A stretch of DNA of 64,000 nt from Zantedeschia hybrid cultivar (Eukaryota > Streptophyta > Magnoliopsida > Alismatales > Araceae). This document shows positions 1 to 11,019 of this stretch, piece after piece (positions within the stretch are counted from its first letter, which is position 1; each line of letters opens with the position of its first letter). The translations under genes were made by a program, and so were the position numbers. The notes under the pieces were generated by a model. The model did not search any database and had not been told where the DNA came from. It saw only the letters and a list, made by a program, of their open reading frames with translations. The stretch is from positions 59,402,650-59,466,649 of the forward strand of contig JARZZO010000002.1 of NCBI GenBank assembly GCA_030544215.1. Direction: 5' to 3'.

Positions 1-989
1 GTTGATCGTACTCTTCCTTCTAATGCATGTTCAAAAAGTGACAATTAGCTCAAAACATCATATTATGAATTAAAGAGATACCTTAAAATTATCCGATTAA
101 ATATGCTTACCTATCTAGCTGCTAGTCATGATTGGGTGGCCTCTCTCATCCCATATTCTTTCAAATGATCTGATATATTCTTTGAGATCATTCACCTCTT
201 GAGGTAGGTAAGTGTTGTAGATCTTCTTGTGTTGGTCTTGGAACCCCCTTCCCTACTTTTTCAATTGTCTCGATCATGTCCTCCTAATAAGGACCCTTGG
301 CAGTGTTTGCCGGCACACTGTTATAGATGTTTGACAGAGGCACGATCAATCTTTTCCTTGCACAACTTTAAATTCCTTATAGTAGCTGTAATAGATGGTT
401 GCCTACTCCTCCTCTGTGTTAAAAAAGGATCGATGGGACCTACTCTAGGATCATCATCCCTAGTTAGGTCATGAATTTCCTCTTCATTAGATCCTTGCCT
501 AGACCCACTTCCTTGCCCAATGTGCCGACTAGTGTATCTCTACAAATCCTTCTCAGTGAAGGATCCTCTGCTTTCTTCTATTGCACATCGCAAGTCATCT
601 TAAGAAACAATAAAATAAGAGAAATAAAATATTAAAATTGAAAGTTACTCTTGGAAAAGAAGGATAAAAATTGAATGATGTGCATAACTATTACCTGAAA
701 AAAATCTGCAAATGTTCTAGACCTCCTCCTTTCTGTATCTTGGGGTTCTTCTCCTAGAGGATACATATGCATTCCAATGGCGGAAGGATATATCATCTTC
801 TTTCTAATATGACCCCTCATAGTAGATGTTACTCCTCTTTCGGCATCCCATTGTCGTAGGTAGTTCTTGAATTGAGTTTTGATCTCCGGTGGTGCAATAG
901 AGCAAGTTTTTACCTCCCCTTTGATGTCCGCCAATCGTTAGACGATAGACTCCACCTGATATTATCCTATTACAATGGTTACAATTCAC
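1..989 (-). pseudogene. hAT transposase fragment (BED finger and DUF659 part)
   Basis: Broken transposase reading frames on the minus strand. One frame contains CNHCNRIISGGVYRL, the first half of a BED zinc finger, with both cysteines present. The continuation (ADIKGEVKTC and onward, from about 934 down) lies in another frame, so a frameshift splits the finger. The stretch near 100-600 corresponds to the DUF659 part of the 46.4-50.5 kb element but is full of stops. BED-hAT transposases bind the element ends and cut DNA in the nucleus; this copy cannot do so. Confidence 0.7.
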
Positions 990-1119
990 CTTTCATTGTT
1001 GCATGTCCATATGGGTGCCATGGTTCCATCCCGGTCACTGCGAGAAGTGACAGATGTTGGCTCATTTTGTCTTGATGTAGGCATCTTAAAAAAATGAAAG
1101 ATTAAAGTACAAGTATAAA

Positions 1120-1412
1120 ATTTGAGAGAGAGAGAGAGAGATAAGGTAGAAATTTGAGTTTTGTTGAAACTTTAAACTTTAAGGAGGAAAATTTTAGAAT
1201 AGAGAGAGAGAGAGTTAGAAATGAGAATAAAGAGGGAGATTTTTAGAAATAGAAAGAGTTAGAAAGAAAGAAAAAAAAAAAAGCGTGGAGATGTCTCTCG
1301 GTGTCACCAATCGTTGTAGAGAACCCCTCAAAGCTCAATTACACCTATTGAGAGCTTTAGAGAGCAAGTAGAGAGAAAATGAGAGCTTAGAGAGAGAGAG
1401 AGAAATCTTAGA
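1120..1412. repeat. GA-rich microsatellite leader
   Basis: Interrupted (GA)n/(AGAG)n tracts at 1120-1142, 1201-1215 and 1386-1405 inside purine-rich DNA. They form the CT-rich untranslated leader of the minus-strand hAT transposase. The matching stretch in copy B is 42810-43105. Confidence 0.7.
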
Positions 1413-1462
1413 GAGAGATACATGAGAATGAGTGTTAGTAGGGATGGAAAATGGGCTTGGGG

Positions 1463-1474
1463 GGTTTATATAGA
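1463..1474 (-). promoter_or_regulatory. TATA box of the hAT transposase promoter (copy A)
   Basis: On the minus strand this reads as a TATATAAACC box followed downstream by a long CT-rich leader (GA-rich on +, 1120-1410). The same box and leader occur at 43158-43170 (copy B) and, on the + strand, near 32202-32212. Three independent copies with the same layout make a transposase core promoter likely. Confidence 0.5.
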
Positions 1475-1650
1475 CCCCTCAAGCCACTGGCTAGTTCCCA
1501 AAGGCTAGCCCGTTGCTGACCGGATCGGTCGATCCAGTCCAATCCGGTTCGATCGTAGCTTCTGTACGGAGGATTGGGGCGTGGGATCGGATTGGTTCGG
1601 CAAAATTCTGATTGGATCTGCCAATCTGTACCAATCCGGCACACCTTGAT

Positions 1651-1993
1651 TTGAATGTTAACTGTTTGAACTCACTGAGGCAAAGCAGTGGCTGGGGAGC
1701 CAACCTTTGGGGCGTGGCCCCAGCACTGAAGGTGGCACCCATACCAGCTTCCAGCATGCCTCTGTTGCCCCCTCCAATGCTTGCAGCTGGTCCTCCGTGG
1801 TGATGCCTGGCTGTACAGGGGCCTCTTCCCTTGTGTTTATCTTACCATACAATGCTCTTCCTCTCTCATGCTGACCCCCCTATGTTTCTATTTCTCTCTA
1901 ATCCTCTCTCTCTCTCTCTCTCTCTCTCCAGACTGCAACCACTAACAGTTTGACCTGAAACTAGGTCTTCCAGGAATGATCCTATGAATATCT
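1651..1993. repeat. Flank of hAT copy A, duplicated in copy B
   Basis: Unclassified sequence next to the hAT end, ending in a (CT)n run (about 1903-1929). It is repeated at about 43346-43672, with a short internal deletion in copy B around 43390. It belongs to the 42-kb-apart segmental duplication. No coding potential is recognised. Confidence 0.7.
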
Positions 1994-2759
1994 TTTGTCA
2001 TTTTCTTAAAGAATGTCCTAGTATAAGCACACATTTGCACTAGAGCATAACCCTTAACTACCTTAGAGTAGACAACAGGCAGTGCTGATAGAAAGTCTTT
2101 GTATGTTTTGACATGTTTCTTGTCCTGCTATCCACTGGGCTATTGCTCAAGTTATTGTGGTACTACGGTTCTAAAATTGGATGTTAGGAAATTAGACCAC
2201 ATTGCTTTGGTTGGTTCTGTTTCTGGTGCAGGTTGGAACCAGTCAGTTTTGGCTACTGTCCGGCCATGTAGCTGCTTGTTTAGACACTGGCCTATGTATG
2301 TTTGCTATGCGCATAAATATGCTGCATGCACAAATATGATATGAAAGGTTTTAAAATTCAATTAAATACAAATCACGTATTCAATTAAATAAAATCATTT
2401 ATTAATATAAAAATTTTGTTATTAGTATACAAACATGTTAAAACCATCTTGATTAATGGATTTATGTCCGGATGTCTGCTTCAATTTCACCTTTACTTCT
2501 TCAACAGTTAGATAGAACACATTACCCATTGAGAATAAATGTATTTTCTCCAAGTTCCTAAGTTTGCAGACCTAAATCTAGGTATGATAACTTTATTCCC
2601 ACTTTTCTAATATAATTTTGTGAAGTTGCAGAAGCAATTTCTTTTATTACTTTTAGGTGGGGTCTCATAGTTCATCTGTTTTCATTGTTTATTTGTTAGC
2701 TTCCTACTATTCCATGATTAGTCTTTAGAAATTGCTAATGTATATGTTTGATTTTTCAG
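1994..2759. other. AT-rich, intron-like stretch with no gene seen
   Basis: No transposon or coding domain recognised. It ends in a good acceptor (TTTGATTTTTCAG at 2747-2759) that opens the DUF616 exon, so it is probably an intron remnant. It is absent from copy B, where the deletion starts exactly at 1994. Confidence 0.4.
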
Positions 2760-3465
2760 GTGCATTGTGGTTTTATAAAAGGTGGAGGTGGAGAGATGGA
2801 TGCAGTAGACATCAAGTTCGTGCAGAAATGTAGGTTTGTAGTTGCCTCTGGCATCTTTGATGGGTATGATACTCCTCATCAACCATCAAATATTAGCCTT
2901 CGTTCAAAAAGGCTCTTCTGCTTTTTAATGGGGGTCGATGAGAAATCATTTGATTTGATCAGAAAGAATGTCAGTGTTAAAGAGGACAAAGAAGGAGGGA
3001 AATGGGTTGGCATTTGGCGCCTTGTACTGTTGCATGGTCCTCCATATGATGAACCTAGAAGGAATGGGAAGGTTCCTAAGATACTAACCCATGGATTATT
3101 TCCTCAAGCACAATATAGCATATGGATTGATGGAAAAATGGAGCTTATAGTTGATCCGCTGCTCATCCTTGAAAGGTGTGTTGACAGCTTTGTTGACAAG
3201 TTGAATCATTTTCTTGTCTGTGTTATCTGATTGCGATGGACCAGATAGAAAAGTGATACATTCCCTCTTCATCTCTACAGATATCTTTGGCGTGGCAAGC
3301 ACACATTTGCCATTGCTTGTCATAAACATCATAAGAGTATATATGAGGAGGCTGATGCAATTAAGCGTAGGAAGCGGTATGCTCGTCCTCTTATTGATCT
3401 CCACATGAAAATGTATCGTTACGAAGGAATGGAACTTTGGAGCCCAAGTAAAGGGACTGCCAGCG
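2760..3465 (+). CDS. DUF616 (MUCI70/TOD1-like) glycosyltransferase, two exons only
   Basis: Exon 2760-3175 follows a TTTTTCAG acceptor and ends at a GAAAG|GTGTGT donor. Exon 3281-3465 follows CTCTACAG and ends at CAGCG|GTAAGT. Splicing restores ERYLWRGKHTFAIA across the junction, which is how the family reads. Recognisable stretches are VHCGFIKGG, GIFDGYDTPHQP, LLHGPPYDEPRRNGKVP and YSIWIDGKMELIVDP. DUF616 proteins are plant Golgi membrane proteins; MUCI70 is linked to pectin and mucilage synthesis. Both exons are open and well conserved, but the N-terminal exons and the final exon (which would start near DVPEG) were not found within several kb on either side. It is either a captured or duplicated gene fragment, or part of a gene with very long introns. 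Copy B lacks this stretch. Confidence 0.75.
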
Positions 3466-3884
3466 GTAAGTGATCGATCATTCATGCATATGTATATATA
3501 TGGTTGTAATTGTAAAGAAGAGAACACGTATATGTATATTCATGATGTTCTTTTAAAGACATGTATGTTTGTAAATAAGATTCAAGCAACGAACTTATGA
3601 TTAGTAATTTTCATATGCTTCTTTCTATGGAGATGCTTTATTGCCATTTTAGATTTGCCTCTTATCTGAGAATGGAATCTGGTGCATTTTCTGCAGTGAA
3701 TTTTGATATATCTTATCTGGGCCATCTTGAGATGTAAAATGCAATAATGTAGTTAGCAACACTAATGTCCATTTGAGATGTCTTTGCTGTGGCTATCATG
3801 ATATCACATGAAGATATACCCTTTAGCATATGTGTAAATGGCAGCATAAGTTTTCTTTTTTTTAGGGATTTTTTTTTTTTTTTA

Positions 3885-4075
3885 CTGCTGCGGATCAGGG
3901 ATTGCAAAATTGGCTGACCCCAAGTTGGATCGGCCGATCCAACTCGGGATTGCCGTGGGGCGAGCCGGGCCGATTCCCGGCCGGTCCTGGCTGATTCCTG
4001 CCGATCCTGAATCGGATCGGAATCGCTGGGGTCCTATCCGGACCCCCAACCCAATCCCGAATTCCATGTTGCTGA
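3885..4075. repeat. GATCGG/CCGATC-rich hAT-type terminal fragment
   Basis: About 190 bp dense in GATCGG, CCGATCC and CGGATCGG words, like the ends of the hAT elements in this window (1515-1650, 46430-46545, 50330-50480). It is preceded by a poly-T tract. It is probably a very short non-autonomous hAT derivative; no clean target-site duplication was found. Confidence 0.45.
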
Positions 4076-5045
4076 TTAACGTAATCTAAATGATGTGCAC
4101 AACACTTCTCTCACGAAGAACAGTTAAATTGTGAAGAAGTATTATTTGGTAATCTAGCAGGTGGTCTTCTATTCTCATTTATAATGGGTCTTTGTTCAAG
4201 CAATTATCAACTGCAAAGGGGAAGGCTCGAGTATTTCGTTTCCTCTATTTCCCAATCTTCACATCTCCTGGGCTTTACATTTTGAAATTGCTACTTAACC
4301 TCGGAGTATCTTATCAATCAAAAAAGAAAAGAAAATACCTCATGCTTCTTGTACATGAACTGCTGTCTCCTTTTCTTCATAGTGTAAATGACATTCAGTT
4401 GTGGGGTATCATACAATAGGTCGTCCTTTACCAGTGATGTAGTGACAGTGAAGGATATGCCATAACTGAATGCTGGATACTGGACAAATTAAAATCTGGT
4501 TTACGTAGGGTTTTATGACAACTGCTTTTCATACCCTGTATGCTTTTCAGAATATTTTTGATCCGTCTAAAGAAAGGTTATCCACCTTCGAGGTAAAAGA
4601 TGGGGTAGATCTCCAGGCAAGGATTTGATCACGTAATATTGAATATCTGCTAACTTGAACGTCTTTCATGGTATCACTTGATGCCTCTGCTACCTATCTA
4701 GGTACACTGAACAACTTAAAATTTAGATGATAAGGATTTTATTTTTTCTATGGTTTTTGTGTCTTTTATTTTATGGACCGATCTTTAGAGGTAAAAGACT
4801 TCTGAATGTCCATTTTGATTTCTCTCGACAAGTGGTTTTTATTGCCTATCAATACCTCATTCTAAGATCATTTTATAGAGCTTTCTACTAACACGTATTT
4901 TTTAGGTTTACCACATGTTGACCATCAAGCTAAGCAGTAAGCCATAAATTATGATGAAAAGAGAAATACGAGTAGCTACCACAATAGGTGAAATTCTAGA
5001 AAGAAATATGATGCAGGATAGCTAACGACTCACTAGCGGTGGTAG
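4076..5045. other. No gene recognised; possible 42-bp micro-exon
   Basis: AT-rich DNA without recognisable domains. One short stretch, about 4550-4591, lies between TTTTCAG and GAG|GTAAAA and encodes NIFDPSKERLSTFE without a stop. It could be a phase-0 exon of an unknown gene, but splice-like ends this short also arise by chance. Confidence 0.2.
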
Positions 5046-5930
5046 GAATCAGCAACAAACATTAAATTATTAGCTAGATGCAGTCTAATCGCACAATTGT
5101 TTAGTTAGATAACCACGCCAGCAACAGAAGTAGCTGAGTAACCGTCTCTCTCGCGATGAGGAAACGTAGGACCATTTGGTAGTTGAGGAACTACCACAAG
5201 TCTAGGATTTAAATCCACCTAAAGTCCTGTCGAAACCCAGCATTGGTGTAACGCACTCACAACCAACAATTATGATGAATCACATGCTAGGTCCTATCTC
5301 ACGATTCGGCGGCAGATGAAAGCAAATACGTGATAAGCAAATCGTAGTGAGAGGGCTAGCGCGTACCTCCACGCTGGTGCGTATGAAAAGATTACCCGGT
5401 GCTTATATACCATTTTCAAATATAAATAAAATAATGGCCAACTCATCGCAAAAAGGTAAAAGGTTACAATAAACACAATAAAATAACCCGGGGTGGTAAT
5501 CACAGCAATTGACGGGTCATCGGCGGCGCGTACATCACTGGGAAGGTGCCTCGGGAACTGTGCTGTAAAATCGGTGTGCCGGAATGTTGGCACACAAATC
5601 GAGATGACTGACGCGAGTCTCGAGATGCACGATCGGGGTCCTCGGTATGCGTGCAGAAGTGGCATGCAAAGCAAGGTATGTCGGGGATGCTACGTGCTGG
5701 ACCTAGGTTGGTCTTGTCAAGACGAATTTGACGACGCAAACAGTGTGCGAATTGGATCCCAGACTGAGTCAGAACGAGGGCGGTGCGCTATTGGCCTTTG
5801 TTGCACCACCTGTCACACCCCACGAACGAGGTCGGGCCTGGCTTGGACCTGATCGAACCCTGACTCAGACCAAGACTGAACCAGATGGCTCGGACCACCT
5901 AGTTTTCTTAAGACCTGGTCAGACCAGGTA
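5046..5930. repeat. Dispersed repeat R1, copy 1
   Basis: It aligns in the same orientation, with many gaps, to 31160-31925. Shared landmarks, in order, are GATAACCACGCCA, GAGTAACCGTC, CGATGAGGAAA and AAGTCTAGG. The identity is clearly lower than between copies A and B of the RPS19 block. It is probably the end of a DNA transposon or LTR element; the class is unknown. 5815-5930 is rich in GGTC/GACC words. Confidence 0.5.
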
Positions 5931-6371
5931 ACAACTTAAGCATGGGTTACTTTAAGGGGGTGTGGCTCGAACTAAGAGGTGGTTGGATTTGGACGTAGGT
6001 CCAGCCAACCTGGCTTGACCAGGTCGAGACTCTTAAAGGGGCACGCGCCCTTCCTTGCCTTCTTCTCTTCATCAAGCCTGCAACAGAAGAGCAAGGGAAG
6101 AAAGGGGGGGGAGACAACGGGGGTTTGGGAGTTCAGCGGCGCCGGGATGAGGTGGCGGGGGCGGGCAGCGACGGCGGCAGTAGCGGCTACAGGCCAGTGA
6201 CGGTGGCCAATGGTGCAACCGCACCGAATCCGACCCATTTGCTTCCCTCTACCTCTTCCCTCGAGCACTCCTGCTCGAGAGGACCTCAACTAAACCCCAT
6301 CCTCTTCACTTTAGTTCAGCGGGTGCAGCCTCCTCTGCGTTGAAGCTCGGCGTGGTGGGGGAGCAAGAGCC
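5931..6371 (+). promoter_or_regulatory. GC-rich upstream region of the RPS19-like gene
   Basis: GC-rich, with small overlapping frames that look like chance. It precedes the RPS19 start codon directly and probably contains its promoter and 5' UTR. No clear TATA box was found. The region is missing from copy B because the deletion there ends inside exon 1. Confidence 0.35.
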
Positions 6372-6704
6372 ATGCCGAGGCGGTCCCTGTGGAAGGGCAG
6401 CTTCGTGGACGGGTTCCTGCAGAAGCTGATGGAGAAGGGCAAGAGCATCTCCAACCGGAAGATCTGGTCCCGCGGCTCCTCCATCCTCCCCGAGTTCGTC
6501 GGCGCCTCCGTCCTCGTCTACAACGGCAAGAACCATGTCCGCCGCAACATCACCGAGGCCATGGTCGGCCACAAGTTCGGTAAGTTCGCCATGACCCGCC
6601 GCCGCAAGCCCTGGCGCACCGGCGCCAACGCCACCGGCTCCAAGCGCGGCGGCGCCAGGCGTTACAGCACCTGGGCTACCCCCGCCGCCTCCTCCCATGG
6701 CCCG
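6372..6704 (+). CDS. RPS19: Nuclear gene for mitochondrial ribosomal protein S19, exon 1
   Basis: 111 codons starting MPRRSLWKGSFVDGF. The motifs NRKIWSRGSSILPEFVG, VYNGKNHV, ITEAMVGHKFGKFA and TRRRKPWRT match plant mitochondrial RPS19, a protein of the small mitoribosomal subunit head, over its whole length. The start is chosen because it matches the organellar start MPRRS directly; no presequence lies upstream. The exon ends GGCCCG|GTAAAGC, a good phase-0 donor; without splicing the frame runs only 5 more codons. Third positions are almost all G or C, unlike exon 2. Residues after about 92 (GGARRYSTWATPAASSHGP) go beyond the core S19 fold. RPS19 moved from mitochondrion to nucleus repeatedly in plants, so a nuclear copy is expected; the downstream exons are the unusual part. 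Confidence 0.85.
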
Positions 6705-6738
6705 GTAAAGCAAACCCCATAACATGCTTCTGTTCTTT

Positions 6739-7324
6739 TTTAAGGAGTGGTCATTTGGTGTGACCTAAAATACTGTAAAACGTTGTAAAATGCGGTAAAA
6801 CAGGGTTTTTGTTATATTTGGGGCGCTGTAAATTGTTTTACACTGTACCCGACTGTCGTAAATTGTTGTATTTAAATGTCAGTTGGCTCATGTGAATATG
6901 TGATAATTCTTTTTAGGTATCGTTCGGTGCATCATAAAATGCCATAAAACGTCGTAAACGGTCTTAAATTATTTTACGGTACTTTTTCATAAGTTTAGTG
7001 TGTCATATTTCAAAATCAGTTGACCCCTAAAATCCTCTTTGTATCTGACTTCGATATTCAGTCTAAAATCACCATAAATCAAAACCGGTGATTTTAAAAT
7101 CAGACATTTTGTCTTCATTGATTTAAGAACTGGTGATTTCAAAGCCAAGATTTTAGGGTACTTTGCAACGCACTAAACAAGCCCTTAGTTGATTTTGACC
7201 GTCAGTGTAAAGCTATCTGAAATTGGAACCGGCGATGTTAAAATCAGAGATTTTAGTTTTACTGGTTTTGTAATCCAATAATTTCAAGACCGATATTTTA
7301 TGTCAGACAAAATGACCCCTTAAA
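6739..7324. mobile_element. MITE M1, copy A, in intron 1 of the RPS19-like gene
   Basis: About 585 bp with imperfect terminal inverted repeats. The left end reads TTTAAGGAGTGGTCATTTGG and the right end, reverse-complemented, reads TTTAAGGGGTCATTTTGTC. The interior has many TAAAAC/GTAAAA words and a second, nested pair of similar ends (about 6914 and 7190). No coding capacity. It is kept at the same place in copy B (43904-44492), so it predates the duplication. Confidence 0.65.
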
Positions 7325-7776
7325 GGGATGGCGAGTTCTAATCAATATCAAAAAAATGGCGGAGATGGGCACAAGCGGGATTGTAATTAATAACTGTTAG
7401 GTTGTTTACTGGTGTATTTGAAGTATTTTGACAAGCATTGTCAGGTAGCCTAATTCGAAGAGAGAAACTAGAGATCACATTATCTTCTTGGGTTGTGATG
7501 TTTAGGCTCTCAAGTGAGATCTCTTTGTTATGCAATTTCTAAACTTGCATATGTGACGATTTTTTCCCCTTGGATTTTGGTCCTTTTTTTTCCCAAAATT
7601 TTTGCTTGTATTGCTGCTCTTTCTTTTGTTTTTAAAGAACCAAAGGGATTCCTTTGCTTGCCTGCATATTTTAACCTAAAGCCAATTTTTATTTGGTTTG
7701 AAAGTGTTGATATGCGGACTTATTTTTTGGCATGCTCGGTGGTACTTGTCATAATCTACATGCCTTTCTCTCATAG

Positions 7777-7953
7777 GCGCACTTACCAGCTAGATGGTTC
7801 TCTGTACTGTCTTCACCCCTGAAGAATGGCTTCAGATCTGTGACAGAACTGAACCCAAGGAGCAGCTTGTTTCTTGGCAACAGGCATATTTCAACTGTTG
7901 CAGCAGCTTACGTTGCTGAACCTCCTCATCGGATGTTTGAGTACCATGCAAAG
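7777..7953 (+). CDS. Exon 2 of the RPS19-like gene: presequence-like extension
   Basis: 59 codons, no stop, between a TCTCTCATAG acceptor and a GCAAAG|GTACAA donor, phase 0 at both ends. It reads AHLPARWFSVLSSPLKNGF, then RSVTELNPRSSLFLGNRHIS and TVAAAYVAEPPHRMFEYHAK. The first 40 residues are rich in Arg and Ser with almost no acid, like a plant mitochondrial targeting peptide, yet they follow the ribosomal domain. I do not recognise the family. The exon is kept open and nearly unchanged at 44810-44986. It may be the first exon of another mitochondrial gene into which RPS19 was inserted, used by alternative splicing, or a C-terminal extension of RPS19. Confidence 0.6.
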
Positions 7954-9155
7954 GTACAACCTTTCTTCCTGATCCCTTCCAATATGGTCTTTGCAGACAA
8001 TGAATGAATCTCAAAAATTGGATCCTAGTTTCTGGCTGATGGAAGACAAACTACTTCTTCAGGATGGTGCTCGTACTTATACCATTCAGAAGGAGAACCC
8101 ATCAAAACTGATTCTAAGAGGGTCTTGACCTACATTACTTCTCGAAGTTCATTGATGAATTATTTGTGGAATGTGATTCTATTCTATGCTATGAGATTCT
8201 CCTTAAAATTTCCTTTTCTTTTCTTTTTCTTTTGTTCAGCATGACGAGAAAGGTTTTGCTCACTTTAGAAGGACAAAAATCTTGTGTAGAAGTTTTAAGA
8301 AATACCTTTCTTAATATTAAGAAATATCTTTCTTCCTTATAATTATCAATTGCTTTATGTATCTTATAATCATTTCTTTCTTCTTGGTATAGTTTTAAGT
8401 AGTCATGGTGTCAAGATATACATTGCATTTGAAACAAACATGCAGTATTGCATACTTTTCATGTCATCTCATTGTCAGATTTTTTTAATACATTTTGACC
8501 TGGTCCCAAGTGAAGCTAAGAATGAAGGGGATGAATATCTCAAAACTGAAGTAAAACTAATTTCATTTTCATTTCATTAGTAATTTCTCTTAGTGGATAT
8601 TTTTTGGTTTTGATTGTTAAAAGCTTCACCTACCGGATGCTTGCCTTCTTAATTCACTGAAGAATAAGAAAACAAAATGTTGGTCAAGTGATATTGGGAC
8701 TCAGTAACAAATAAGCTTTTAGAAGGTGTTTGTTTGACTGCATTTTCAGTGAAGGGGAAAAAAGACCAATACCAGAGAATGTTCTTGCTAGACATGCAAT
8801 AGCGATGACATTGCAATGTAGTTAAATGGTATAACTATTATAATAGTAAAAAGTTAAAAGACTAAAAGTACATAACGCAACTCAACTTTGGCAAGTTTTT
8901 CATCTACACAACAGTAGCAAGATATTTGGTCCCTCAGTTGCTAGTTGGTTGTTTACCACTTTGAGTTCTGAAGTAGATAGATCAGTCACTAAAAATAGCA
9001 ACTGGTAGAATCCATTTCTAAGTCTTGCAAGGTTCCTTCCTATCTAGATCCTATGAATTGCAGGTATTACTGCAATAAAGATTATTCTTCCTATCAGCAG
9101 ATTCAGCACAATCTTTTAGCCCATAGCACAATCTATTTGTGGGGTGGAATGGCGG
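7954..9155 (+). other. Intron 2, part before the L1
   Basis: AT-rich intron sequence with a good donor at 7954. No domain recognised. Short frames such as that at 9053 are not convincing. The stretch is nearly identical to 44987-46180 in copy B. Confidence 0.5.
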
Positions 9156-9244
9156 AGCAAAGCGGAGCGGGAGCGAGAGGAAAGGAGCGGAGCAGAGCGG
9201 GAGCAGGAGGAAAGGAGCGAAGCGTAGAAGATCTCAAGCCAGAG

Positions 9245-11019
9245 AGAGGTAAGGGTGGGGTGAAGAAATAAGGTCAATTCTTCAGTGGAAGATGCTTTCG
9301 GTGTCTTGAGACTGGACATCGAGTAGAAGATTGTCGCAATGCCTTTGTATGCATGTGCTGTGGGGGGTTCAGACATATGAGTTATTTCTGCACAAAGGAG
9401 CGAAAAGGTGTTATGTCTGCCCGTTCTGGGAGGATTCCTAGGTCTGAGGTGGTGGCAGGTGCTTTTCTGTGGAGGTTGAAGGTTTAGAAGAAGGATTTAA
9501 AGGCCCGCGTGTTGAAGCTCCATGCTTTCCATCCTTTAATGACAACTGGAGGTTTTGTAGAAGATGTGTTATGGGATCTGTTTCTGGAACTGTTCATTAA
9601 GATGAGTTCCAACGTGTTTTGCAGAAACATTGGCTGGAGATGAAGACTTGCTGGTTTCGATTTGTGGATGACAGTCAGATCCTGATATGGTGTTCTTCTG
9701 AGAGTTTGTTCCATGACATTTTGTCAATGGAAAATTTGCAGTGCAAAGATGCTAGTGTCAAATGGAAGGCATGGGCTCCTGCGGCTGGCACACAGAAGAC
9801 AAACAGAGCTTCGTTTAGATGGTGTAGATTGGAAGGTATTCCATGGCATCTATGGGATGTTGAAGTATTCAAGGCGATTGCTGCATCTTTTGGTAGGATT
9901 AAGAGGGTGGATAGGAGAATCATTGAGTGGGAGTCCTTGGCCTATGCTCGTGTGTTGATTGCAGTGGAACAGGGGATTCATATTCCTCACTGGGTGAGGC
10001 TTAGGGGGGGAGATGAATTCTTCTGGATAAAGGTGGTCATGGAATCTTTGAAGGAGTATTAGGAGGAAAACAATAATTGGTCATATAAAGAAGTTGTTAT
10101 GGCTTACAGAGAGAGACAGGGCGGCTAGGGTTTCAGGTGGTGAGGACGATGGGAGGAAGAAGACTGAGTTGATGCGGGAACAACCTGAAGAACCAACGAG
10201 TCAAGGTGAGTTATTGATGCCAAGTCACGGAGACAAACATGTTCCATTTGTTGAACCAGATCTAGCGAACCAGGGTCCACCTGTTAGTCAAAGTCGGTCC
10301 ATAGATGGCTCGGATAAAGATGACATTGATCCTCACATCCATGGAGTTCGCTTGACACAAGATGGTTCTGGAAGGGGTATTATTGGCAATTCTGATAAGA
10401 AGGGGTGGGTTGATATTTTGGCTTCGCTGGCTTCGGAGCTGGTTCATGAGGTGCGCCGACAAACGAGGAAGGGTAATAGAAGGAAGGGCATCCGCTGCCT
10501 TTGAAGGAGAGGAAGGTGCGGGGATGAAGGTGCAGTTGTTCCGCTTCATTCACCATCGGAGATGGAGAAAGCCAGCTGGGGCGAGCCAAAGTTGGATACA
10601 AGTAAGTATCTTAAACTTGTACCCCTCCAACTACATCCCGTCTTCCTCTTTCCTCTTCTTTGCCCGCAAAGATCGCCGACGATCTGCAAGATCCAGAGCC
10701 ACTGGATATTGTACCAGCAAATGCAAATAATCAGCACAATAAAAGAAGAAAGGAGAAAATAGAGGACGGAAAGGAATCTTTTCTGGCAGAATGGGACAAT
10801 GCAGAGATTGCAAGGAAAGCTTTGGGGATAGGTTTACAAATAGATGGAAAAATTGGGCAGTACAGGAAAATTTGCAATGGAAGAACAAAAGCTGTAGAAG
10901 ACTTAGTCGTCGGTGCAAAGGGTAAGAGGGAATTGAGGAGCTTGTTAAAAGACAGTAAAGTTGTTAATAGTATGTCAGATGACAGTGTGGATCTAAGGGG
11001 TCATCGGGTTTCAAAATGA
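9245..11019 (+). pseudogene. L1-1 ORF1 (gag-like nucleic-acid-binding protein), broken
   Basis: About 9290-9390 reads CFRCLETGHRVEDC followed by CMCCGGFRHMSYFC, two CCHC zinc knuckles. 9619-10062 is a DUF4283-like domain (WKAWAPAAG, CRLEGIPWHLWDVEVFKAIA, SFGRIKRVD). The rest (10094-11019) is low in recognisable motifs. Several frames have to be joined, with stops near 9486 and 10060. ORF1 proteins coat the L1 RNA. The zinc knuckles come before the DUF4283-like domain, the reverse of the usual plant L1 order. It ends in TGA at 11017-11019, overlapping the ORF2 start. Confidence 0.65.

Larger units (their letters stand above)
1..1650 (-). mobile_element. Decayed hAT transposon, copy A (5' half)
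   Basis: Minus-strand hAT element running off the left edge of the window. Positions 100-600 match, in diverged form, the DUF659 region of the fuller hAT at 49105-49643. Positions 632-989 encode a BED-type zinc-finger region. Positions 1440-1650 hold the element's promoter and a GATCGG/CCGATC-rich end. The outer end is probably the CACACCTTG near 1650, which reads CAAGGTGTG on the minus strand, like hAT termini. The 771-1650 part is nearly identical to 42459-43345 (copy B). The other end lies outside the window, so I cannot test for a target-site duplication. Confidence 0.75.

Noticed and set aside
5815..5830. TGTCACACCCC as a possible LTR start
   Set aside because: No matching LTR end or target duplication was found within the window.
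6306..6725. 139-codon minus-strand frame rich in Gly and Ala
   Set aside because: It is the antisense shadow of the GC-rich RPS19 exon; the + strand frame has clear family motifs.
9053..9271. Open frame starting MNCRYYCNKDYSSYQQ as a possible extra exon
   Set aside because: It runs from intron DNA into the L1 leader and has no family match.
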